Origin: Caenorhabditis remanei
Taxonomy: Eukaryota > Nematoda > Chromadorea > Rhabditida > Rhabditidae
Length of the DNA: 64,000 bases
Reading direction: 5' to 3'
NCBI RefSeq assembly: GCF_010183535.1
Contig: NC_071328.1
Location: 13,082,001 to 13,146,000, forward strand
Shown: piece after piece, positions 43,525-53,946 of the stretch
Layout of the letters: each line of letters opens with the position of its first letter
Position numbering within the stretch: the stretch's first letter is position 1
Translations under genes and position numbers: made by a program
Notes under the pieces: generated by a model
The model's database searches: none
What the model was told of the DNA's origin: nothing
What the model saw: only the letters and a program-made list of their open reading frames with translations

Positions 43525-44520
43525 AACGAGACGGATGTCCGAAGACGTTGGAAGAAGGGAGAAATAAATAAATGGCGCATGAAACCAGCGCCAGTCAACT
43601 GTAATGATAGTGTCAATGAAATTGGATAGTTCAAGGACGCATTGTCGTGATTTTTGGTGGTTAATGATCGAGTTTTGAACAGTTGTTTTTGCAAAAAACG
43701 TTATTTTTGCAATGTTTTCAACATTAAACGGTGGAAATTTATGATTTTGGACAAAATTTTGGAGTTTGAACAGAAAAATTTTACTCAAAAGTGTGTAATC
43801 ACCATCACGGCCAATTGCACAGGAAGTGTAATGAAGGGAACGTAGAGTTTTTGTGAAGAAGATCTATCGGAAATAAGGAAAATTGAGAAAATGAGCTTTC
43901 AGATCGTTTCGGGGCATTTCAGACAGAAAAAAACTCGCAGTGAATCGACAAAAAATGAAATATTACAGATATTCTGTGTTTTTAGCTTGAATGAAGTTGT
44001 TATTATTTTATTTCTTGACCAGTATTTAATTGGGAAACATTAATTCCAGTAGTTTCTCTAAATTTTACATTTTTTCAGGACATTTTCAGCGAAAAACCTT
44101 CTTTTGAACACATTTTCAGTGAAAAACCTCTTTTTGAGACATTTTCAGCGCAAAGCCTCATTTTAAAGACATTTTCAGCAAATTTTAATTCCAATTTGAT
44201 AGTTTCTCAATGCTTCTTTGCTTTTAACATTCAGAAAATAGATTTTTTCTTGGATTTTCTCGCAAAAAGTTTTAAAAAGTGATTTACACGCCTCAAAAAT
44301 GTGGCGGCGCCAGTTTTTGCTATAAGACCTGCACATCTAACTGTCGCGCAAATTTGAATTTTGAAGAAGTTTTCTTTAAAAATTTTCGCTTTTCTTCAAT
44401 TTTTGGCTCAAAACCTGATAAAAAACAAACATTTTGGCTTTTAAAATTTGTTATATATATTTTGCATATCATTTTCTCTGAAAAATTTGAAATTTCTTCA
44501 TTCCAGGGTATAAACCAAGC
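43525..44520. other. Divergent intergenic region between pcbd-1 and the 1029-aa gene
   Basis: Mostly AT-rich. Three ACATTTTCAG(C/T)G(A/C)AAA words about 35 bases apart near 44085-44165 form a weak tandem. An acceptor CATTCCAG at ~44497-44504 precedes the ATG at 44521. No exon seen. Confidence 0.45.
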
Positions 44521-47500
44521 ATGGATCGGCTGAAATGGCTATATCAATTTGTAAAGCATAAAATCGACAATAACGAGCGTTGTGATCCAAATATTTATAT
44601 CGTTTTGAGTGGAGGATTTACGGGAAATTGTCAAACCGGAGACCTTCTCGTCGTTATAATCAACAAAATTCGAGAATCTGCTTATTTGACTAAAAGAGTC
44701 GATTATCCGAATTTAGTACTCGTTCAGTATGCGGAAAGTGTTCCCAGTTCTTCCAATCAAATCGTATTCTGGACAAATCCTGCTTACAGTGAATATGCTG
44801 AAAGTCAATGGAAAGATTTAATAAATTTGTTGTAAGTCAGCTGCAATCGCGCTCTATCGAATTCTTTTTTTCTTTTTTCAGCGACGGTCCATCTGTCTTA
44901 AATCCATTTCTTCAATGCGACGGATTTTTAACAAATCAGTATGGCCCAGAACGAATGAGAGTGGATTTCAATCCTACTGGACATGAGTTTGTTTTTTTTT
45001 GTTGCAAGAGTGCTCTACTGCAATTTCTCAATTTTAAGATCGAAGCACCGCCTATTCTACGACAGCATTGAACAAGTTCATTATAATCACTTTTCGACGT
45101 TTCAAAATCTTATTCTGTTATTATTCCAAGCCCAACATTGTGACGAATGCCTTTTGATTATTCTGAATTCTCTGAGAACTTCTAAAGAAATTGATAATTT
45201 CGTGTGGAAAGTGGGAAGAGGAGTGTGGAGTCCGAAGGAGAAGAGAGATATGGATAGGTGTATTGCATGGGTTGACGATAATTATGAATTGTATTGGCCA
45301 AGGTGTTGGAGATATAACCTGCAGGTTTCGTGTTAAAATTTGAATTTTTCAATTCAGTATAATCCATTTTTCAGGAAGAAGTGCAGCCACAAACCAGCCA
45401 CATGACCCAGAATGATATTCGATTAGGACAAGTAGTTTTTTTAAAACTTGCTAATGCAATCGCGCTCTAACGATAATATCTATCAATACAATATTTTCCA
45501 GGTGCTGCTCCCATCGCCACCTCCTCCAACAGAATCGCCTCCATACTACAATGACAGAAGGGATTTTGTTGGAAATGTAGATATTTTAATTTAAGAAAGT
45601 GTGTCTAGTAATCGCGCTCTTTCGAAGAAGTGAACAAATTGTTATATTTCTCAATAGAGCGCGATTTCTTTGCACTTTTGGTATTTTCAGTTCTAAAACT
45701 GTTTTTTTCAGGCTCAATATCATCCACAAGCATCCGTTCCTTCCCACACCGACCCCAGAATTTCCTATAATAAAGTATATTTTTTGTTAACTTTTGGAAA
45801 CAAATTTAGTTGTTTTATTAGCTCAACACAGTTCTTACAACTGCGGTCCAACGAAATCCCTGTTGAAAGTGCATTTTTTCTCTGCCTCTCTCATTTTCCA
45901 ATGCTTTTTCTCAATTTCGGTAGAGCGTGGTTGTAAAGACTGAACTGAACTAATAATTGATTTATTTTTCCATAATGTGTACTTTACATTTCTTTTTGAT
46001 TTTCTTAATTTCGATTCTACCTTCAGACTCAGCCAAAACCCTTACCATCCCCGCAAAGACCGGCTCCAACCAAGGGATTCCATCCTGAAAAAGTACATTT
46101 TTTCGATTATTTAAAAAAATGAAAAAAAAGTTTCAGGTTTCAACCCTTGCTCCACCGGTACTCCTTCAATCAGCACCGGAACCGTCCCTCAAACGTCTAA
46201 CAGATGTTATTCAAATTGTATAATTTTCTCATTTCTTTACGCCTTATTGAACAAATTATCAATGGGGCGCGTTTGCAACAACGTAAATTTGTCGTTTTTG
46301 TAGGTAGTAGACCAAGCGAAGTCATCACCAACGACTTCATTCTTCAACGCCACGAAACCCATAATTAAAAATGTATATTTATTTTCATTTTTTGCGCTCT
46401 ACTGACACGAGAGAAAGAAAGTTGTCAGTAGAGCATCATTGCTATATTTCAGAATACTCCAAAAACTCCATGTAGTCAGACATCGTCTACGTCAACTACA
46501 AATACTAAATTTGCTTCGAATTCCCAAAAAAATGAGAGAAAAAGCTCTGAAGAAGAAGAAATAGAGGTTTTCAGAATTTTCAGAACTCGACAGTTTCATA
46601 AGAAAACTGAAATTTTCAGAAAATCCGAGAGGGAATGAAAGATATCCAGAAAAAATGGCATCATAACGCGAGGGTTAAAACGTCGAAAAAATTTAAAAAG
46701 GTGCGACCCAAATTTCTAGTCAAAAATACCAAAAAATGGATTTTTAGCTGGAAGAACAAGAACGAGAAGTGATTCTGAAGCTGTTGAGAAAAGAAGGCGT
46801 GGAAATTGAAGAAATTGGATTCAAAACTGATAATCCAGTTGTGGATAGAGAGTTGGAGACGGCTGTGTTGAAAGTTTTGAATTCGAACCTGTATGTTTCT
46901 TTTTACAGATTCGTTTTTATGAAAAAAAAACCAACATTCTAATTTCAGTGCACTAGAATTCCAAACAATTCTCCGAAAAGCCGAAGCGAATGCTTATTCG
47001 TATTATATCGACCCGAAAAGTTCAGTGGACGGTAATTTTCGAATATAATTTTTTTTCCCAAATCTAAATTTTTTTCCAGTTGAGACTATGATCATGACTG
47101 CGATCACCGAGAAGTTGCGAGCGGTTTATAGTGATGTAAGAGTGATATTTTAGCAAACGCGCTCTACCGAACATTCTGGAGTTGTTCTGAAAAAATTTCC
47201 AGATTAATTTACAAAAAAAACAGCGAAAATAGGTCAAAACCTGTGAAAGTTCGAGTTGGTGCGAGAAAAAAAACTCTGCGTCTCTCGCCGATACTCTCTC
47301 GTTTGCGGTGGAGCGCAGTTGTAAGAGAGGTGGGCTGCTATTATATTTTTCTCTAAAAAAATCTCGGTAGAGCGCGCTTGCACCACTCCCAATGTCTCTT
47401 ATATTCCAGTTTAAAAACAAGAATCTGTACAAAGAAACGTCTAGTCTGTATATCGATCTTTCTGATGACGAGGAATATGTGCCAGAAACCAATCAAAACG

Positions 47501-50500
47501 ACGTCGAAATGAAATCCTCTCAGGATACAGAAGACGATGACAATGATGGATTTTCTACGACAGGTATTAGCACGCCACGCTTTTCACATCTGCGCTCTAC
47601 CGAAACCGTAGAAAATTGTGAGCGAAATTGAGAGATGCAGAGAAAAATAGACATTTTTCAAAGGAATTTCGGTGGAGCGCAGTTGTAAGAACTGTGCCGA
47701 GATAATAAGAATTCCCGGCTTCAAAAATGAACCAATTTTTTATCGAAAATGTGAAAATTTTTGATGATTTTGCAGAATTTCTCCTAATTCTGGATCATAG
47801 TCAAAAATTCAAAATTTTTCAAAAACGTTGAAATTTTTGGAATTCCGGCGCTAATTACACTCTCGGCACAGTTCTTACAACCGCGCTCCATCGAAATGCC
47901 CGTGAAAAATGTCTCTTTTTCTCTGAATCTCTCAATTTCGCACACAATTTTCTTCGGTTTCGGTAGAGCGCGAATGTAAGAAGCGTGTCGTGCTAATACG
48001 TTTTTGATGAAAATCATTTAAAATAATTGCAGTAATCAGTGACGACACTTCGAGCGAATCTTCCACCCCAATTCGATCGGCATCACTTCAATCAGTGCTC
48101 TCCGATGAGCCAGATGAGCCAAGTCCACCCCCCGCTAAAGGTGCTCCCCACTCCTTCCGCTTCTCCAGCCCAAATTGCCAAATTCCAGACGAAATTATCA
48201 CCGCCTACTACAGTATCACCGATGTTCTAGATACTAAAACATTGAAATTGCCTATGAATCGAAAGAAAACTGACACATTCTGCGCGTTTTGTATCACTTT
48301 TCACTCGAATTCCAATCATTTGTGTTTAGTTTTGAATGATGCCGAGGCGTTCGTTGTGAAGGAGGTTAATATGTCGTTTTTCAAGAAGGAAACAGCTGGA
48401 AAATTTGATATGAATATGTTGAATAAGTTGAAGAAGTTTATTGAAGAACAGATTGATTCATGGAAACAGAAACAGCCGAGTGGAGAGAGAATTGTGGAGG
48501 AGAAAACGGTAGGGAAGTGGTTGAAACCATACTTGCACAAGCGGGCCTTGTGCGGGCCTTGAGATAACTCCAGGGATGTGCCTATGGAGGCGCTTTGGGC
48601 GCTGAAAGATTTCAAAGTGGGCGAAAATGCGACGAGAGAGAGTGTGTAAAATCGAGAGAGCGTGTCTGCGTCTCTCCATTTCGCACACTCTTTCTCGTCG
48701 CATTTTCAAATTTCGGCTGAAAATCCGAGGCGCTCAACGCCACCCGGGCACATACCTGGATAACTCGCTTCAAAATGAAAATTAGGAGTCGATCAACCTG
48801 TCGAATTGTAGATCTCGGTGAGCTCTACTCAAATATATTTTCACTTTTTTGACCGTGCCGTGAACAGCCGGCCACTAAATGGATTGTACTGCGGCTCTCA
48901 CTAAACTTACAGTGAAAATGAAAATATATTTGAGTAGAGCTCACCGAGATCTACAATTTGACAGGTTGATCGACTCATAATTTTCATTTTGAAGCGAGTT
49001 ATCTCAAGGCCCGCTTGTGCAAGTATGGTTGAAACAGAATTTTCTGAAAACTTGCAAAAGCTTGGCCCAGATCCAAAAAATTTACAAATTTTTTAAATTT
49101 TTCTCAAAAAAATAGTCAAAAATCCCCGAAAATTCGACTTTTTTAGAAAAAAAATCAAATGTTTAATTTTTGTACTGAGACTCGGCCCGTTGCAACTCTG
49201 ATTTTCAACATAACTGAATTCCGACTGAAATCTCAATTATATAGTCCAGAAATTGAGCTGATAACAAAACGATAGTATAAAAGTAGGCGGAGCCAATTGG
49301 ACTCAAAAATGAATGTGGGCGGAGTCATGTTAACTGTAGACGAACAAAGGGGCGGAGCTTATTCGATTTCAAGCAGACTTGTCAAAAATCGGGCCGTTTA
49401 ACTCATTTTTACCCACATTTTTTGAAGTTTTTTCGAACATTTCAGAGTAAAAGTGCCTTGGATTTTAAATTTTTAGTTGAAAACTTGACTTTTTTTTCCC
49501 AAAAAAATTCGAAAATAGGGCCGAAAATAATTTTGATATCGGCCCGGCCCGTTGCAAGTCTGATTTTCAGCATAACTGAAATTCGACTGAAATCTCATTG
49601 ATATAATCTAGAAATCTTTCAAGTTCTCAGATTTTTGAGTAGAAAAACTCAGAATTTAGCGATTTTGGCATTTACAAGCATACAAATGCCCATTTCCCAC
49701 AGTCACCATACATTTTCTTGCCAAAACTTCGATTTCTGTTTAAAAAAACCTAATTCTAGTCACTTTTGACTAATAAATGAACAAAAATCAGTTGAAAGTC
49801 AGATTTTTTAGTCATTTCGACAGGAAAAATGCCAAAAATCCGGTTAAAAATGTTGAAAACAGTCTGAAAATCAGAGTTCCATACCAGTTGGACCCCGTTG
49901 GCCTTCCAAAAGTGAATTTGGGCGGAGTCATGTTAACTGTAGACGAATAAAGGGGCGGAGCTTCTTATAAAATTTGTTGAAAATTTTCTAAAATTCAGAG
50001 TAAAAGTGCCTAAATTATCATACCTTTTAATTAAATTTTAAATTTTTAGTCGAAAACTTTTTTGAAAGAAATTAAAATTTTCATTAAAAACGGGCTGAAA
50101 ATAAGTTTAATTCCATTGCGAGGGCCCATTGCGAGTCAGATTTTCAGCATAACTGAAATTCGACTGAAATCTCGATAATGTAATCTAGAAATCGAGTTGG
50201 TAACAAGACAAAACTATAGGGCAAAAGTAGGCGGAGCCAATTGGACCCAAAAATGAATGTGGGCGGAGTCCGATGTTAACTTTTGCCGAGTCTGAAAGGG
50301 GCGGAGCTAATTCGAGAAATTCCTGTTTTCAGCAAGCCACAACTCCGAAAAAGAAGTCACCTCCAAGTGCAAACCTCTCAAAAAGCAAGGGAAAACCCCG
50401 AAAACAGTCTCGAAAAAACTCAGATATCGATTGGGAACCACCTGTACAACCACCTTCGAAAATCACACCGACTATCCCGACAGTCTCCATCATCGACTCA

Positions 50501-53023
50501 TCAATTGAACAACCGACTCAATTACTATCAGCAACTGGGAGACCTCTTCGAGCCACTCGTTTGGCTCCGAGACAAGTGTACAATATAGAGGAGGAAGTCA
50601 AAAAGAAGACACGAAAGAAGAAGAAGAAGAAGGAGGAACCGACGGAATTTGATAGAGATGTGGATGAGACGAAAGAGGAAAGACAGAAACAATCGATCAG
50701 GGCGGCGGTGAATTGTGGATTCAGAATGCCTCCGTCAGGTTTGTAATGATGACTGGCGCAACTTGGACGCGTTTTTAGTTTTTGAAAACTTGTTTCGAAA
50801 AACCGCGCCAAAGGTGCACCAGACTTCACTAAAACTCAGAAATCTCGAGTTTTACTAATGGCTGGCGCATCTTCGACGTGCGTAGCTATTACAGATTTTC
50901 AAACTGTCTGGCGCGCCTTGAACGCGTTTTTTAGTTTTGGAAAACTCGTTTCGAAAAACCGCGCCAAAGGTGCGCCAGACTTCACTAAAACTCAGAAATC
51001 GCGAGTTTTAATAATGGCTGGTGCAGCTAAGACGCGCGTAGCTTTTACAGTTTCTAAGATTTTCAAACTGTCTGGCGCACCTTAGACGCGTTTTTAGTTT
51101 TGGAGGACTCGTTTCGAAAAATCGCGCCAAAGGTGCGCCAGACTTCACTAAAACTCAGAAATCACGAGTTTTAATAATGGCTGGCGCGCCTAAGACGCGC
51201 GTAGCTTTTACAGATTTTCAGATTTTTAAACTGATTTTTTTTTCAGTCTGAAAGTTTCAGATTACTTTGCTCCTCCACTGCCAGCGGATAAATCTCAATG
51301 GACGCGTGAGGACTATCGAATCCATCAATTTGGAAATGTTCAAGCCTCCCTCCGAGACTTTAGACCAGACTATTTGGACAATCGGAGCGCTTTATTGCAC
51401 AAAATCGAGAAACGTCTTGAAAGTAGTGATGAGGAGGAAGAGGAGGAGGAGACAGCACCTTCCAGTGTCACTGATTCACAGAATTCAGAATCTGATAATG
51501 AGTCGCAAAAGGAGATGGAGGATAGAGGTAATTAGGATGGAAAGCGGGCTATATTGGACTTTTTTGTTTTGTTTTCTGACTGAAAATTTGCTGAAAATCG
51601 CAAATATTTTGTACTCAAAAACTGGTTTCGGGGGGAGGGTTTATTCCTACTGGTTTCATACAAATTCAAGATTTTTGCCTACGAAAATCTCTTTTTTTTC
51701 AGACAGTTTTCTTGAATTTTTGGTCCAAAGTTTTCGAAAAAGTTTTTTCACACAACCCTGATTGTGATGGAAAGTGTGCTCTATTGGAATGAGAATTTTT
51801 GCCAAAAATTGGCTTTTCGACACGGAAAATTAGGTTTCAAACAGTTTTCAACATTAGAAATTGAATTTTGCGGTTATTTTGATGTATTTTGATGTAAAAA
51901 TCTAATTTTGGCGTTAAAAATCATCCGTTTTAGCGAATTTTCAAGTTTAAAGGCACATATCTCAAAAGGGCTCCGCGACAATTCGCAACTGCGACATTTC
52001 GCAACTGCGACATTCCGCAACTAACGTAGGTTTCGCAACTGCGACACTTCGCAACTGCGACATTTCGCAACTAGTCATTTCGCAACTGCGACGTTTCGCA
52101 ACTACGACATTTCGCAACCACGACGTTTCGCAACCATTAAACTAGCAATAGTTTAACCTAGTTTTGTCTAAAAGTGGGTCAGATAACTTTTTCTTCTATT
52201 TAATTATTTTCAAATATGTTCCCAAGCACTTTGGTACACTCAACATTTTTAGCTGACCCAAATATGCAAATGCCCAGTGGTTGCGAAACGTCGTGGTTGC
52301 GAAATGTCGTAGTTGCGAAACGTCGCAGTTGCGAAATGACTAGTTGCGAAATGTCGCAGTTGCGAAACCTACGTGAGTTGCGGAATGTCGCAGTTGCGAA
52401 ATGTCGCAGTTGCGAATTGTCGCGGAGCCCTCAAAAGTGGGCGGAGCTAGAGTAAAACTGTCAACTACAAAAATGTAGCCCAGGTTTTGATCTACACGAA
52501 TATATAACGGCATAAAAATTGAGCAGATTTCTGTGAAATTTTTGACAGAAAAATTGGAAAAACGAGTTTTCCGAGGGCCAAATTGCTTCCAGAGACTATC
52601 ATTCAGAATTAGAGAAAATTCTGACTTCTTACAACTGCGCTCTACCGAAACCGAAGAAAATTGTGAGCGAAATTGAGAGACTCAGAGAAAAATAGACATT
52701 TTTCAAGGGGATTTCGGTGGAGCGCAGTTGTAAGAGCTATGCCAAGTTAATAAATACCGAAACGTTTTTTTCTGAAATTTCAGAGAACAACAATGTATCC
52801 GAACCAGAAGAACAACCATCCTGCTCAATGGATCAGCCGTCACAGTCTCACGGTACTTTTTCATCGATAAATACCTAAAAATCTGAAATTTCCAGCAATT
52901 CCCGATTACGACTACGACGACGACATCGATTGGTCACAACCGAGTACGAGCACTGCGCCACCACCAAAGAAACCGAGATACGATTCACTTCCGATGCTTA
53001 AAGACAGCAACTTCTGGGGATGA
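44521..53023 (+). CDS. Unknown 1029-aa acidic, probably nuclear protein
   Basis: Twenty exons: 44521-44831, 44882-44986, 45039-45324, 45375-45431, 45502-45576, 45712-45774, 46027-46092, 46137-46217, 46304-46372, 46453-46566, 46620-46700, 46748-46890, 46949-47031, 47080-47135, 47410-47563, 48033-48508, 50333-50738, 51261-51527, 52784-52852, 52896-53023. All phases agree (3090 bases). Residues 1-234 are globular and Cys/Trp-containing, ending with WSPKEKRDMDRCIAWVDDNY, only loosely SANT/Myb-like. 235-410 is Pro/Ser/Thr-rich and disordered. About 410-530 is helical and charged. Acidic SDDEE/TEDDD and EEEEEEE tracts surround a second folded stretch (CAFCITFHSNSNHLCLVLND). A KKKTRKKKKKKEE nuclear-localisation-like run follows, and the tail is DYDDDIDWSQPS...FWG. 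DIDW occurs twice. Family unrecognised; a chromatin or nuclear role is inference from composition. Confidence 0.8.
45820..45952. repeat. Hairpin MITE (GCGCTCTACC family) in intron 6 of the 1029-aa gene
   Basis: TTAGCTCAACACAGTTCTTA at the left, GGTAGAGCGTGGTTGTAAAG and CTAATAA at the right. Confidence 0.75.
47160..47345. repeat. Long-form hairpin MITE in intron 14 of the 1029-aa gene
   Basis: GCGCTCTACCGAA at the left, CTGCGTCTCTCGCC and GCGGTGGAGCGCAGTTGTAA at the right, with an AAACAGCGAAAATAGGTCAA centre as in the 39290 copy. Confidence 0.65.
47568..48000. repeat. Two ~130-bp GCGCTCTACC hairpins in one intron
   Basis: Copies at ~47568-47710 and ~47863-48000 in intron 15 of the 1029-aa gene, separated by an internal piece of the GGCGC/ATTTTTGAA repeat. 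Both keep the TTACAAC(T/C)GCGCT(C/T) arm and its complement. Confidence 0.75.
48528..49027. mobile_element. CATACTTG element 19 bp after a splice donor
   Basis: 500 bp, from CATACTTGCACAAGCGGGCC to GGCCCGCTTGTGCAAGTATG, with GTTGAAAC on both sides (48520-48527, 49028-49035). Arms include AACTCGCTTCAAAATGAAAA and its complement. It begins 19 bases beyond the donor at 48509 in the 1029-aa gene, whose intron is thereby 1.8 kb. Confidence 0.9.
49045..50290. repeat. Dispersed direct repeats in intron 16 of the 1029-aa gene
   Basis: AGCATAACTGAA(A/T)TCGACTG occurs at about 49205, 49567 and 50145. GCGGAGTCATGTTAACTG occurs at about 49320 and 49923, with a variant at ~50263. GCAAGTCTGATTTTC-type G+C-rich words accompany each. 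The intron looks like two or three degenerate copies of one ~360-500-bp unit. Confidence 0.65.
50750..51240 (+). repeat. Tandem array, about three units of ~158 bp
   Basis: CTGGCGC(A/G)(C/A)CTT(A/G/C)GACGCG-type words at ~50752, ~50911 and ~51070 alternate with GGCTGG(C/T)GC...GACG(T/C)GCGTAGC at ~50864, ~51017 and ~51180. GCGCCAAAGGTGC(A/G)CCAGAC and ACTAAAACTCAGAAATC recur in each unit. It fills intron 17 of the 1029-aa gene. Confidence 0.85.
51969..52429. mobile_element. GGCTCCGCGACA element with tandem-word arms and 8-bp duplication
   Basis: 461 bp, TIR GGCTCCGCGACAATTCGCAA and complement; CTCAAAAG flanks both sides (51961-51968, 52430-52437). Arms are built of GCAACTGCGACATTTC-type 16-base words, about nine per arm. 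Removing it restores ATATCTCAAAAGTGGGCGGA, the intact sequence of the common hairpin family. Confidence 0.9.
52620..52755. repeat. Hairpin MITE (GCGCTCTACC family)
   Basis: CTTACAACTGCGCTCTACCG to GGTGGAGCGCAGTTGTAAGA, then a CTATGCCAAGTTAATAA border. Lies in intron 18 of the 1029-aa gene. Confidence 0.78.
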
Positions 53024-53640
53024 TAATTTTTTCTAAAAATTTTCACATATTATTTACAGTATTCCTAATCATCTGTTTATATCATTATAATTATTATATT
53101 TAGCACGCCACAGTTCCTACAACTGCGCTCCACCGAAATGCCCTTGAAAATGTCTATTTTTCTCTGAGTCTCTCAATTTCGCACACAACTTTCTTCGGTT
53201 TCGATAGAGCGCGGTTGTGAGGAGCGAGCCATGCCAAGTATTCTCATAGTATTAACTCAAACCCTGTCAAAAAGAAGAATTATATATCATTATTATAATT
53301 TTTAGCATACTTGTCAAGGCACGGGCACTTGGCGCCAAAGTTCAAATTTCAAAATTTTCGAATTTTTTGAAAATTTTTCTTGCAAAAAGTCAAATTTCCG
53401 ACTAGTGTTCAGAATTAGAGGAAATTGTGATAAATCATCAAAATTTTCACATTTTCGATAAAAATTTCAAAAAATTGGCAAATTTTTGAAGCCGTGCCTT
53501 GACAAGTATGATTTTAAGTATTAGTATTATCGTATTAATTCGAATTCATTTTCCCCTCATTTTACCCAGCATTTCCCTGTTAAAAAGAAGAATTTGACCC
53601 ATTTGAACCCGTTATTTCTCTTTGCTATCTCTCCTCACAG
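53024..53640. other. 3' flank of the 1029-aa gene with two mobile elements
   Basis: A GCGCTCTACC hairpin is at ~53100-53240 and a CATACTTG element at 53306-53511. No canonical AATAAA was found close to the stop, so the 3' end of the preceding mRNA is undefined. Confidence 0.6.
53306..53511. mobile_element. CATACTTG element, short copy (206 bp)
   Basis: CATACTTGTCAAGGCACGGG to GTGCCTTGACAAGTATG. Flanks ATTTTTAG / ATTTTAAG (8 bases, one mismatch). Confidence 0.85.
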
Positions 53641-53641
53641 A

Positions 53642-53697
53642 GAGACGCAGACAAATGAGAGATGTTTACAATGTGTGTTGAGTGAGAGAGACGCAGA
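53642..53697. promoter_or_regulatory. Paired CTGCGTCTC-type motifs upstream of the TMEM53-like gene
   Basis: GAGACGCAGA at 53642-53651 and 53688-53697, both same orientation, ~250-300 bases before the ATG, in a non-hairpin setting. Confidence 0.45.
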
Positions 53698-53946
53698 CGG
53701 AGGACGGACGGTTTGAATGCGGACAGAAATTCTCTCCGTTATGTGTCTTTTTTGTTTTTTTGCCTAACTTTTCGCTGAATATTCGCTTTTTTTTCGATTG
53801 TCGAATAGTGAAATTTGAATTTATTAAAAAGAATGAGAAATTTTTGTTATTTTTTCGCTTTTTTCAGGGGAAAAATGTGATTTCCTCGCTTTATTCTATT
53901 TTTCTATTGGTACTTCTCTGAAAATTTGTTCAATATTCATTCCAGA

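Noticed and set aside
46137..46197. Possible end of a separate gene at ...RPSNV stop inside the 1029-aa gene
   Set aside because: That reading is one phase off; the phase-0 frame (VSTLAPPVLLQS) is open and joins both neighbours, so a single gene is preferred.
51969..52429. CRISPR-like array of 16-base words
   Set aside because: Units are contiguous without spacers, arranged as inverted arms with terminal repeats and target duplication; this is a eukaryotic mobile element.
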